From Nitzschia sp. DOCU1 (Eukaryota; Bacillariophyta; Bacillariophyceae; Bacillariales; Bacillariaceae): a DNA stretch of 64,000 nucleotides. The notes below the pieces were generated by a model. The model made no database searches, was not told the DNA's origin, and saw only the letters and a program-made list of their open reading frames with translations. This document shows, piece by piece, positions 1 through 9,258 of this stretch; the stretch's first letter is position 1; each line of letters starts with the position of its first letter. The DNA is taken from contig OX595989.1 of the NCBI GenBank assembly GCA_951394045.1, positions 2,294,001 to 2,358,000 of the forward strand. The letters are read 5' to 3'. Position numbers and translations under genes: made by a program.

Positions 1-642
1 CGTGTGCCGCAAACCGAACAGTTCGTTGCATGCTGTGGATTTGATCAGATATCATTGCGTTTGTGTTTGTTTTCAGAATCTCGACTCGTTTCGAAATGTT
101 GGATTGTTGATTTTGTGAGCCAATTTCGTTGAATGCTGTTTTAGATGGTTTGGTATTATATTAAATATTGGCGCCACGGAATGCAGAGGAACTCAATGTA
201 TTTCGCTTGTGATGTGATGGTGATGAACCCTTGGTGTGAAAATCCGCAAAATCCGCGAGCACGCTACTAATAGCTGCGACTACTTTGGTGGGAATCATCG
301 CGAGGACTCGATTCTTTGGCGGGTGGAGCCTCTTCTCATCTGTCATCAAGTCGTGCTTTGTTTGATTTAGCCCACATGCAATGCGAACGTGGTATTGACG
401 AAAGGCAATACCGAAAGGACGTGGATTTCTACGATGCCCTGACTGCTCGCGGAAGAATCTTGGGTCACGCGGGCGCGCCCGAACGGAGTGCTTGGCATTT
501 GCTTCTTGTGCCACAAAACTTTCCATCGTCTTTTCAAAATCACAGTTTGTCATATCCTTCCTCTATCCCACCACTTGCGAGTCCACTTGGTTTCGGTTTC
601 CATCCACAAAAGTTACCACACAGATCAATTACAGAAAGACCA
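1..642. other. Upstream region without a supported gene
   Basis: No recognisable gene. A 130-codon open frame on the minus strand (553 to 161, ATG start) is Arg/His/Pro-rich and carries no motif I recognise, so I do not call it. The last part should hold the promoter and 5' leader of the trypsin-like gene starting at 643. Confidence 0.4.
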
Positions 643-1841
643 ATGACACTTCAAACGATAGTTGCAGCGTTGTTGTGTGCAATTGGACTGTCAAAAGTCG
701 ATTCCAAGGGCATTCGAGCCCTAGAGCCAAATGTACGTCTCGAAAAGTCTTCTCAAGTGATCCCGTGAAAAAGAGGGGAAAGTTCTTGGAGATCTTTTGA
801 ATTGCATTGGATCCCCATCTCACTGGCAGAATCATCTTGTCCTGTAGGAAATCTCTCCTCGCATTGTCGGAGGCAGAGTTGCCGATGAATCCAGATATGA
901 ATATGCTCGAGTCTCCCTTCAAGACCGTATTGGGCATTCCTGTGGGGGCAGCGTCATTGCGCCAGATGTCATTTTGAGTGCCGCACACTGTGCGGCGGCG
1001 TTTGATCGAGTCGTGGTGGGACTTTACAATGTTAGTGACTCGGAGAACGCAGAGGAGTTTGGCATTGTGAAGAAATATGTTCACAGTGGATACGACGATT
1101 TTACAATGCGACACGATGTCATGTTGGTGAAATTGGATGGTAATATTACATTGGTGGATCCAGTTCGGATCAATGCGGATGCAGCAGTGCCGACGACTAT
1201 GAATACTCTGACCGCAGTAGGCTGGGGGGCCACCAGAGTTACAAAGAATGAAATCGACTATCCGGACGTGATGAACGAAGTGGATGTGAACTACATACCC
1301 CCGAAAAAATGCCGAAACATGCGGGACAGTGATGGATTCACTCTCTTCGGACAGCTTTCTCCGGACATGATGTGTGCTTGGGATGACGGGAAAGATTCTT
1401 GCTATGGGGATTCTGGAGGCCCTCTGTTGATTCTGGGCGACACGCTTTCAGAGGATGTGCAGGTAAGCGGACGTGCGAGTGACCAATCGCCCATTGGATT
1501 TATTTTGGACCAAACCTCACTGACCATCTCGATGTAAATTCCCGACAAAGGTGGGCATTGTCAGCTGGGGAATCGAGTGCGGAGGAAAGCTGCCAGGAGT
1601 CTATCACCGAATCAGTGCATCGTATGGATGGATTCAGAAGAATATGTGTGAGATCTCTGATTCACCTCCAGACCATTTCAACTGCAATTCGCCGGCACCG
1701 ACTACGTCACCTGCTTCTACCGCATCGGCCAGAACAACTCCCACGGCTGCACCGACGAAAACGCCGGTTGCCTCCTCTGCACCCCTGCGGCGGCTCGGAT
1801 ATGGCTCCTGTTTGATGGTTTTGTTTGCCGCACTGCTGTAG
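643..1841 (+). CDS. Trypsin-like serine protease (S1 family), secreted, possibly GPI-anchored
   Basis: Three exons, 643-732, 848-1462 and 1551-1841, all phase 0 with GT-AG borders (introns of 115 and 88 nt), encode 331 residues. The first exon is a signal peptide. Exon 2 opens with the zymogen activation site R-IVGG and carries the triad: His77 in SAAHC, Asp120 in RHDVML and Ser219 in GDSGGP. The Asp before SCYGDSGG predicts trypsin-like cleavage after Arg/Lys. Exon 3 has VSWG. After the protease domain comes a Thr/Pro/Ala-rich stalk and a hydrophobic C-terminus, which suggests a GPI signal or membrane anchor (inference). Without splicing, each frame stops early. The product is an endopeptidase, probably at the cell surface or in the secretory pathway; its substrate is unknown. 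Confidence 0.88.
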
Positions 1842-1971
1842 TCCTTGTTAAGAGCAAAATGGCAGTGCAGGGTCACCAACCTTTCAGCACACCAGCTTTC
1901 ATTATTGAATAGATTGATGCTAAATCACTCATCGCTATACACACAATTCTCTTGTACTCTTTGATAAGACT

Positions 1972-3159
1972 CTACACGAGGGCGGGATTGGATCGTTTTG
2001 TGTTTCCAGACCCTTCGATTCGTTGCTTCTTGCCAGGAGCCGTCGAACCTGATGATTCCGACCCTGACTTGCCCAGCACCCCACCAAAGATCCATCGGCT
2101 CTTTACATAGAGGTCGTTGGCCATGGTTCCACTCTGTCGAACACGGCTTCCACAGTGTGGATTCACGCTGAAGAAAGTGTCCATATTGACGTCGTCTGGC
2201 ATGTTGCCTTGTAGCATCATGGCCAAGCCTGCTGGTAAATCGGCTATAAAGCCGGATTCGAATAAGAACTCCACATCAGCGACACCTTCCAGCTCAGTAT
2301 TTGTCGTTGCCAAGCACGGTGTTCCTTTTGGTATGGTATTCAATGCCTCGTCCCAGCTATAGTCTGGAACCGTGAAGCCAGGATTGAAGAAAACCACCAC
2401 GTCTGCTTTGGGAACCTCATTGCTGTCCAAAGCATTCTTTGTATAGTCACTCTTGATGGATTTTGCCTTGAGTATGCAATCACATTTTGAGCCCTGCGTG
2501 GATGGTACTTTGACTTGAGTCTCGACATTCTTCTCAGGACAATCGGGCCCGATAAGGTAAAGGCCGATTTCCGCGAGCCGAAAGCGTTCTGCCATTTCGG
2601 CCAATGCTTCAGAGTAGCACTGAAAGACTCGTGACTCCTGTGATGGGTCGGGGTGTCCCACCCAGAATTCAGAATCTGTCGACGCCCCGATAACGTGAAT
2701 TGTCAAAACGCCGCCTGATGCTTTATGTAAAGTATCTTGGTAGCAAGGCCCATCCAGAATAACATTGGCCAGCGTGGCCGGGTAGGATTCGAATTCACTC
2801 ACTAACCGATCGGTCGCTGCATTTCGTTTACTGGTTTCCAACGCCTGGTCATTACCGTTTTCCACTGCTTCGTCGTCGTTGCAAATCGCGAGGAGGCTGC
2901 AAATAACCGCCGAATGCCCCAATGCTTCTTCTTCCCCGCCGTCGCCCGCTTTCTTGTCGTTTTCGCAGCACTCGAGGGAACAGTATTTCACCCGATGACA
3001 AATCTGGCATTCGACAGCTGGTTGTGGTTTTCCACATGCGCAACAAGCATCAAAGCCCAAACTTAGGTCAAACTCGGTCTGTTCCATCGTCAGGTGAGCA
3101 GTTCGAGTTTGTTGTTCTGGGAGATGCTCCTCCAAGCCCAAGGATTTCAAAAGATCCAT
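1972..3159 (-). CDS. MYND-type zinc finger protein (MSS51-like C-terminal region)
   Basis: Single exon, 395 residues. The frame extends upstream only to a TTG; the first ATG is at 3159. A MYND zinc finger lies at about residues 39-87, with Cys pairs CxxC, CxxC and CSLEC followed by a distal His/Cys. It is interrupted by a short acidic insert. MYND fingers bind peptides. The rest resembles the C-terminal region of MSS51 and ZMYND proteins, with an FNPGF motif, a CLATTNTE-like segment and a final NPHCGSR motif. The tail is Ser/Lys-rich. MSS51 controls mitochondrial COX1 expression in yeast, but no mitochondrial presequence is evident here, so the role stays open. Family confidence is good, function low. 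Confidence 0.75.
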   Translation of the reverse strand: MDLLKSLGLEEHLPEQQTRTAHLTMEQTEFDLSLGFDACCACGKPQPAVECQICHRVKYCSLECCENDKKAGDGGEEEALGHSAVICSLLAICNDDEAVENGNDQALETSKRNAATDRLVSEFESYPATLANVILDGPCYQDTLHKASGGVLTIHVIGASTDSEFWVGHPDPSQESRVFQCYSEALAEMAERFRLAEIGLYLIGPDCPEKNVETQVKVPSTQGSKCDCILKAKSIKSDYTKNALDSNEVPKADVVVFFNPGFTVPDYSWDEALNTIPKGTPCLATTNTELEGVADVEFLFESGFIADLPAGLAMMLQGNMPDDVNMDTFFSVNPHCGSRVRQSGTMANDLYVKSRWIFGGVLGKSGSESSGSTAPGKKQRIEGSGNTKRSNPALV

Positions 3160-3687
3160 GATATCTCTGCTCCACACTACCAAGTATCGTCGTCAAAATT
3201 CAAACTATCAGTGATGCCAACTTTTGTTTCTTTCGGATTCGAGATTTGATGTCGACCGAGAAGGGGCGACGAGTGATGATGGAGGCATCGTTCTGGGGCG
3301 AAAGATTTTTCCGTGGTTGTGGTGACGGCTTGGATCGTGGCAAAAAATGCCTCCGGCAGCCGGATGGAAGGGCAGAACTGTGAGTCCAAGTGGTCGACTG
3401 ATAGATCAAAGTTCTTCGGTAAAGAAGTTTTGTTTGTGCGAAACAAAGAAAAAACTACGCCTTTGACTCTATCGCAGACCCTATTGTGCATTGCTTCTAC
3501 TCAGTGGAACTTCACTTCTTTTTCAGTTTTCTAGCAAATAACTTTCGTTTTAACGTAACAACCGAAAACCGAGAAGCTTCCAGCATGTGAGAGGGAATGC
3601 GGCACAAGAGCCTATGTGTTTTGCGTCCTCGCTGAGGGAGCGACAGCCAGTAAGTACCTACGATGAATCAGAGACCCGTTTAAGGAT
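3160..3687. other. Intergenic: MYND-gene promoter side and Mpv17-gene 3' side
   Basis: Between two minus-strand genes. Open frames here (for example 3177-3491 minus and 3313-3534 plus) are short, overlap on opposite strands and show no domain. No RNA gene or repeat seen. Confidence 0.4.
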
Positions 3688-4383
3688 TTAGGCAGTGGCT
3701 GGTTCGGCGGCGGGTGGTTCGGGCTCCTTCTTCGTAATTTTCTTGGAGTTGACATAGGTCAAATATCCCGTCCAAAAGAGGCTGAGGACGTTGCTGTAGA
3801 GCACTCGGAACTGAAGAGGCACCAAGCTGAAGTTTATGACGTTGACAAAAGGCCAAAATTTCCAGGCACCAATGACGGTTGAAGTAAAGCGTGTAGAAAG
3901 CTTATCCTTGGCACCCTTAATGCCGGATCCTTCCAAGACAGACCTCCAGGTAAAATAGCCGAAAATTGTCAATGGACTGAAAATAATGGCGTCGAAAAAC
4001 AGCTTGACAAATAGCCTCAAGTATGGGTCGCTTATGTTCACCATCTTGTCGAGAGTGCCAAACCACCAATGCTGCACAGGTCCAGACCACGTGAGGCCAG
4101 TGATGGCAACTTGTAGCATTCTGGACCAATCCAGCTTTTTTGGAGGCTCTAGCGGGTCGTCCTTCTTCATCATGATTTTTTGGCAGATGGCATCCGACAC
4201 AGTCATCATACCAGACGAAGTCAAGGACTTCGTCAGGATGGGGCTCGTATACAGCATGTCTTTGTACATTCCCCACGCCTGCTGAGCCAAACCCGGTCCA
4301 ATGTCGAATGCCGTTACCACACCAACATTGCTCATCATGGCAAGGGCTAAAACAACATATCGGAGCACAGGGACCACCTTCAT
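3688..4383 (-). CDS. Mpv17/PMP22-family membrane protein
   Basis: Single exon, ATG at 4383, 231 residues. The body matches the Mpv17/PMP22 layout: an early YxxxLxxxPxxTKSLTSG-like segment, DxxxQ, a GxxxxGPxxHxWF-like motif (seen as TWSGPVQHWWFGTLD), a segment of FDAIIFSP type, and the signature WKFWPFVNVINFSLVPLQFRVL followed by a final helix with WxxYL. About four membrane helices are expected. The family forms channels in mitochondrial, peroxisomal or plastid inner membranes. The N-terminus is a signal-peptide-like helix ending VVTA-F-DIGP, similar to the diatom plastid ASAFAP context, so plastid import is a reasonable inference. The tail is Pro/Glu/Ala-rich and hydrophilic. Confidence 0.88.
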   Translation of the reverse strand: MKVVPVLRYVVLALAMMSNVGVVTAFDIGPGLAQQAWGMYKDMLYTSPILTKSLTSSGMMTVSDAICQKIMMKKDDPLEPPKKLDWSRMLQVAITGLTWSGPVQHWWFGTLDKMVNISDPYLRLFVKLFFDAIIFSPLTIFGYFTWRSVLEGSGIKGAKDKLSTRFTSTVIGAWKFWPFVNVINFSLVPLQFRVLYSNVLSLFWTGYLTYVNSKKITKKEPEPPAAEPATA

Positions 4384-5371
4384 CTTTACGAAACTTCAAA
4401 ATGCGTGGTGTCTTGGAGGCAATCAATGGCAAACAATGTCAACGTTCGGCTATGCGACTTGTTCGGATGTCAACAGCGAAGTTGGAGATGCGGCAAAAGG
4501 ATACCGCGATCCTTTTGGCAATTGATAGTTTGCACGTACGTCATGAGCTCGTCGTGACGTCGGAGTGAACCTTTAAAAATATGCGTTTTCCAAAAGATGT
4601 GCCAATTTACTAAGCCCTTTTTGCGGTAACAATAATATTCCGTAGTTCCGTCTCATGCAATTCACTACTAGCGATTTCATAACTACTATCGTACCACCAC
4701 GCAAGCATGCAGTTTTGCCGCATATTGGAAGTGAACGATACCATAGAGATACAACAATATCGCAGGTTGCTCTCAGCTCACAAAATATGCTACTCTCACC
4801 AAAAGATAGAGAAAAAATGGTTAGTCCAGAGTAGTACGACAAGGACGAAGCTCTCAAACACCACGCCACGGAGAAGCAAGAGGTGGAAGAACAAGGAGTT
4901 AGCTACTAGTAGTACTATGCTCTAGAAGTCTCGACTTGAGAAAAAATCCCTGCAAGTCTTCTCTTTTGATCGACGATTGACCAAAACAACGTATCTGTAT
5001 GTCCATTCACGATGGTCTCGTATGCAGTAGGATCTATTTAGCGATTCCTCACGTTCAGGAACTGTAGTGGCTTTGGGGGACCGATTAATGCGACCACTTA
5101 TCACGCACGTTTCGAGTCGCAAGTAGAATTTCGTGCTGAACGCTACGTCTCCAAACCTGACGATCGGACAGCCAATGAATTCTCGGGAAAAGATTCCGAT
5201 CAAAAGTTGTGATGGACGATGTTGCAATAGTATCTTGCATCTCGTCGTCGTTGTCATCTCCAAACGTGTCCCTCGGAGCACAAAGCATCTTTTAGGATTT
5301 GCAGCTGCGACATAAATTTTCTCTTCTTTGCTGGATCTGAAGTTTGTCATCACTAGAAATCCAGAATAACG
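4384..5371. other. Divergent promoter region between Mpv17 and BCAT genes
   Basis: 988 bp between two head-to-head genes. Open frames at 4573-4869 and 4922-5353 (both minus) and 4301-4568 (plus) have no domain and are rejected. The half close to the Mpv17 start holds two CRE-like half sites (separate entry). No RNA gene recognised. Confidence 0.4.
4538..4560. promoter_or_regulatory. Inverted pair of CRE-like half sites (ACGTCA / TGACGT)
   Basis: ACGTCA at 4538-4543 and TGACGT at 4555-4560, 11 bp apart in inverted orientation, about 155 bp upstream of the Mpv17-family start. TGACGT/ACGTCA are the cores of diatom CO2/cAMP-response elements bound by bZIP factors upstream of carbonic anhydrase genes. 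Function here is inferred from sequence and position only. Confidence 0.35.
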
Positions 5372-6630
5372 ATGAGAAATCCCTCGGTCTTTCTGTTCGC
5401 ATTTATCTTTGTCGCCATTGCCTCGGCGGCAACTCTACCCGTCGAGCACCCGGCACCTCAGGCCAACATTGATTGGGACAGCTTTGGCTTTGGCTTGAAT
5501 GGTGTTAAAACTGACAATATGTGGGTCAACACTGTTTCAGTGGATGCTCAGGGAAATGCCGAGTATTCCAGCGCCTGCGAGGATTGTCTCTTGCCGATGG
5601 GAACCCTTGAACTGTCACCAACTGCGGCAGTTTTGAACTATGGTCAAGCCTTGTTTGAAGGAATGAAGGCGTTTCGACGAATGGATGGGTCCATTGCCAT
5701 GTTCCGGCCGGAACGAAATGCGATGCGGATGCAACAAGGGGCTGCGCGCTTTCTCATGCCTGCGGTTCCTACCGATGTCTTTCTCGATGCGGCCGACGCA
5801 GTGGTCCGTGCCAACGCCCGATGGGTGCCTCCGTTTGGGAAGGGAGCTTTGTATCTACGCCCCTTGCTGATGGGTACTGGAGAGGATTTGGGTGTAAAGC
5901 CGAGTAACAAATTGACGTTCTGTATCTACTGTTCCCCCGTGGGGAATTATTTCAAGGGTGGTCTGAAAGCGATTCGTCTCCAGGCGGTTCGAGGTTTTAG
6001 TCGCGCTGCTCCAGGAGGTTCTGGTGCTGTGAAAGCAAGTGGTAACTACGCCCCTGCTTTCTTGGTGCAACGGCAGGTAAAGTCCAGAGGTTTTGATGAA
6101 GTACTGTGTTTGGATGCCGTGAGGTAAGTCCGAGGATTGTACAGTATCATATCCGATCCAGCGTGCATGGTCTGATTTATTTCCTGTCGGGCCTGTACCA
6201 AAGTGGTGAAGCGATTGAAGAAGCGGGGGCTTCCAACTTTTTTGCAGTCTTTCCCAACAACACAATAGTGACGCCGTCTTTGGACACCGAAACGATCCTT
6301 CCGGGGGTTACTCGTGCATCTATCATGGAGCTAGCAGCAAGAGAGTGTGGTTGCACTGTGCAGGAGGGTCGAATCACACTGGACGATTTGAAGGGAGCTT
6401 GTGAGGCCTTTTGCTGTGGGACGGGTGCGTCGATTACACCCGTGGCCAGCGTCAATGTCGCCAATGCCGACGGGTCGGAAGATGTAGCTGCCGCCGTCGT
6501 GTTTGGGGACGGTGAAACGCCCGGGCCTCTCACGCAGCGCTTGTACAAGATGCTTTTGGATTTGCAGACAGGAGCAGACGAAGAGCTGAATAACAAATAC
6601 GAAAGTTGGATTCATGTGGTTGAGCCATAG
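5372..6630 (+). CDS. Branched-chain amino acid aminotransferase (class IV PLP enzyme)
   Basis: Two exons, 5372-6123 and 6204-6630, phase 2, separated by an 80-nt GTAAGT...AAAG intron, give 392 residues. The enzyme interconverts leucine, isoleucine and valine with their 2-oxo acids using 2-oxoglutarate/glutamate and PLP. Diagnostic segments are the ALFEGMKAFR motif, RPLLMGTG, and the PLP lysine Lys221 in the VKASGNYAP motif. Across the splice junction come EEAGASNFFAVF and then TPSLDTETILPGVTR, both typical of the family. A signal-peptide-like N-terminus of about 20 residues ends in ASAA, so entry into the ER or plastid is likely; plastid versus other compartment is undecided. The gene is divergent from the Mpv17 gene and convergent with the transporter downstream. 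Confidence 0.92.
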
Positions 6631-6728
6631 TGAAAATTGTAGCATTCGGCATGGATGCGTAGGCTACTAGTTGAAGCTTCACACATTAATTCTTCCTTCT
6701 TAGCTTTTTCCACATTTCACAACTACAT

Positions 6729-8450
6729 CTAGCATGAACACAGATCCTTGATATCTTTTGCCCCAATTTTTTCAATGCCACCTTCTGCAATCGCGTCCTT
6801 TTCTACCCACTCTTGGTAGCAGCCATAGCTATCAATACCCAAACCAGTAGTGGGACATACGGCGAATGGAAGCCGGCCTTCGTCAATATCCTTGGCGTGG
6901 TTGACGGCGTCATTGTAGTCTCCCACGAGGAATAGAACTCCAAAGCTGATAATGAAGTATACCGTGAGCGAAAAGAGGGACATTCGCATCGATACCCCCA
7001 TTTCATTCATTATGGAGAATACCATGGGTGGCAACCAGGACAAGACCTGACAAGCGCAAATATAAACACCCATGAGCTCGGCTTCTTGTCCACGCGGAAT
7101 AATCGTAACATATAGAGTCTTCTCGGAAGGATAAATCCACCCGATGCCCAAGCCCCAGATCATGGCAAAGAAGTACGCTAAACCTTCTTGATTTGGCTCT
7201 TTCAAGAAAATGGCGGCCGCCGTGGTGTTGACGACCCAGAGCACTAGACAAGCTTGTAGACTTCGAATGGGATTGAACCTTCTGCTCAGCCAAGCCGCCA
7301 GACGAGTGCCCGGGACTCCAAACAAAAGCAGGAGCAAAATGGCGATACCATTTTGTCTTGGCGTAAATCCGAGATAATGAGTCATGTATGTAATGGCAAC
7401 CGTCGAGAAAGTAGTCGTAGCCCCTTCAGTAAAAGCAACACTAACCAAAAGCCATTTGATGGCAGAATGTTGCTCAATAATGGTCCTGCCCGTTTTGTAG
7501 ATCTTCCAAAAACCAGCAGAAAGGAGCGTCCTCCCAGCTGGGACCTTGTGCCGGGCAGGTCGAGGGTAAAAAAGTTTGGTCCAGGCATAGCCAAAGAAGA
7601 GGCAGCATACCAAAAATACAACAGTTTGCGATAGAGTGGCAGCAATGAAATCATCATGTCGGTTGATGGTCGACAATATAATGACCATGAGCAGCAAGAA
7701 GGTCACGCTTCCCGAATATTGAGCGGCCGAGAATTGGGCCGTATAGTGTATCATGGTTTCATTGTTGGTCGTCAATTCTGGCAAATACGCGTATACCGCA
7801 CACAAGTGCACTGTATAGAAAAAGGCAATGAATACTTGTAGAATAGCCGCCACAAACCAGAAGTCGTTCATCACCAGCATTTGTACCAAAATCAAAATAC
7901 TGAAGGCAATTGCCGACACGCTACCAACAGCTCGACGGTGTTCCGTATGATCAATAATACTTCCTACCAAGGGCATGATACTCGCTGAGAAGAGACCGAC
8001 CACCATGACAATGTTGGTCAAAAGTGAGCTTGGATGCATTCCATAAACCCGGCCATCACAGGTAAACTCTGCAAATGCAACGTCGTCGTCGGGAACAATA
8101 CAGCCCGCAGCTTCATTCGCCAACCGTAACAACTCGGAAGAGACAAAGACGGCAGTCCCCATCACTGCCACTCCGCGGGCCGCGGCATCCAGAGTCCACC
8201 CCAGGACTTCATTTGATTCTCTCACTTGTTCGTACGAAAGTTGAGTTATTTGCTCGTCTGGGGAAGATATTATTGTCTTTGTTTGGTCATCTTTATGTTC
8301 AATCGTCGTAGAATAGTACAGGGGACTGATCCAGCATGCCGCTTGAAAAGCTGATGTCCATGAGGCATCTGTGATTTGCTCACTTTCAGTGTTTGGATCG
8401 GTCGTCGAAGTCTTGGTGGCAACTCCTGAATCCTCTGCCGCTGATTGCAT
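6729..8450 (-). CDS. Atg22-like major facilitator transporter
   Basis: Single exon, ATG at 8450, 573 residues. The soluble N-terminus of about 80 residues is Ser/Thr/Glu-rich. About twelve hydrophobic segments follow, starting with VLGWTLDAAARG, which corresponds to the GWxxYDxA start of Atg22/UMF1 proteins. The loop after the sixth helix contains basic and proline-rich residues, and the second half has the LGFTPRQNGIAIL and GWIYPSEKTLY segments common in Atg22-like members. In fungi Atg22 exports amino acids from the vacuole; the substrate here is unknown. Its 3' end lies about 100 bp from the BCAT stop on the other strand. Confidence 0.72.
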   Translation of the reverse strand: MQSAAEDSGVATKTSTTDPNTESEQITDASWTSAFQAACWISPLYYSTTIEHKDDQTKTIISSPDEQITQLSYEQVRESNEVLGWTLDAAARGVAVMGTAVFVSSELLRLANEAAGCIVPDDDVAFAEFTCDGRVYGMHPSSLLTNIVMVVGLFSASIMPLVGSIIDHTEHRRAVGSVSAIAFSILILVQMLVMNDFWFVAAILQVFIAFFYTVHLCAVYAYLPELTTNNETMIHYTAQFSAAQYSGSVTFLLLMVIILSTINRHDDFIAATLSQTVVFLVCCLFFGYAWTKLFYPRPARHKVPAGRTLLSAGFWKIYKTGRTIIEQHSAIKWLLVSVAFTEGATTTFSTVAITYMTHYLGFTPRQNGIAILLLLLFGVPGTRLAAWLSRRFNPIRSLQACLVLWVVNTTAAAIFLKEPNQEGLAYFFAMIWGLGIGWIYPSEKTLYVTIIPRGQEAELMGVYICACQVLSWLPPMVFSIMNEMGVSMRMSLFSLTVYFIISFGVLFLVGDYNDAVNHAKDIDEGRLPFAVCPTTGLGIDSYGCYQEWVEKDAIAEGGIEKIGAKDIKDLCSC

Positions 8451-9258
8451 GGTTCTGTAGATTGTAAAGAATTCGATTGCGACTGGCTGCCTTTAGATCT
8501 TGATGCCGTCGTGGTTGTCCATTCAATGAAGAGACCACGATGTTTGCAATCCGTTAGCCTTCAAAGACAAGGATCGTGGAAAGTGTCACGATCGGTAACT
8601 TTCCAGGATTCGTCGTCTTCCCTGACAAAACGGAAGGAGGAATCTCAGGTTTTTGGGTGTTCGTGAATTGATGGTGCTAAAGCTGTACTCGTACTAGTGC
8701 AGAGTGATGGGAATGAATCCTAAGCCTCAAGATTCGTTTGGCATGAGCTGCACCATCGCAACTGACACGCCGAAGTCTGAAAATGTGAGTGAGTATGACG
8801 ACAGAGTGAGTGCCTCCTTGCTACGAATACGCGGACGATTAACGTGTAATCAACCTCTTCTCACAATGATTTGCGGTGGCATCAGAATCTTCGGGCGTTG
8901 GAATTTATTGTTTACCTACGCGGAAGACGTTCAACGGAAAATTTTGTTAAGTGAGTTTCGGCGAAGAGTGCCGACAAATAGGTATATGAAGATGAAGATG
9001 GGAATTGAAACGGCCGACGCCACCAAGCCGGACCAGCAAGCAGTCGAGAGGGTCAATATGACTGCTTCGACTGAACAAAGTCCGCGCCAAAAAGAAAAGT
9101 GGCGGGGTCTGTCCACGAAATGCTGATTTTGGCTCTCTCTTGGTGGCAACCAGTCACTTTCTTAGTTTCATCGTCGTCAGCCAACCCGAACGGAGAAAAG
9201 CAGAGACGGAAGCAACTGCTTTTACTCAGGTTAACAAATCTCCTGCACGGATTATACC
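8451..9258. other. Divergent intergenic region upstream of MCM10 gene
   Basis: 808 bp between the transporter start (minus) and the MCM10 start (plus). A 140-codon frame at 8704-9126 starts with GTG, lacks any domain, and could be 5' leader. No repeats or RNA genes seen. Confidence 0.35.

Noticed and set aside
8704..9126. 140-codon frame upstream of MCM10
   Set aside because: GTG start, no domain, position fits a 5' leader.
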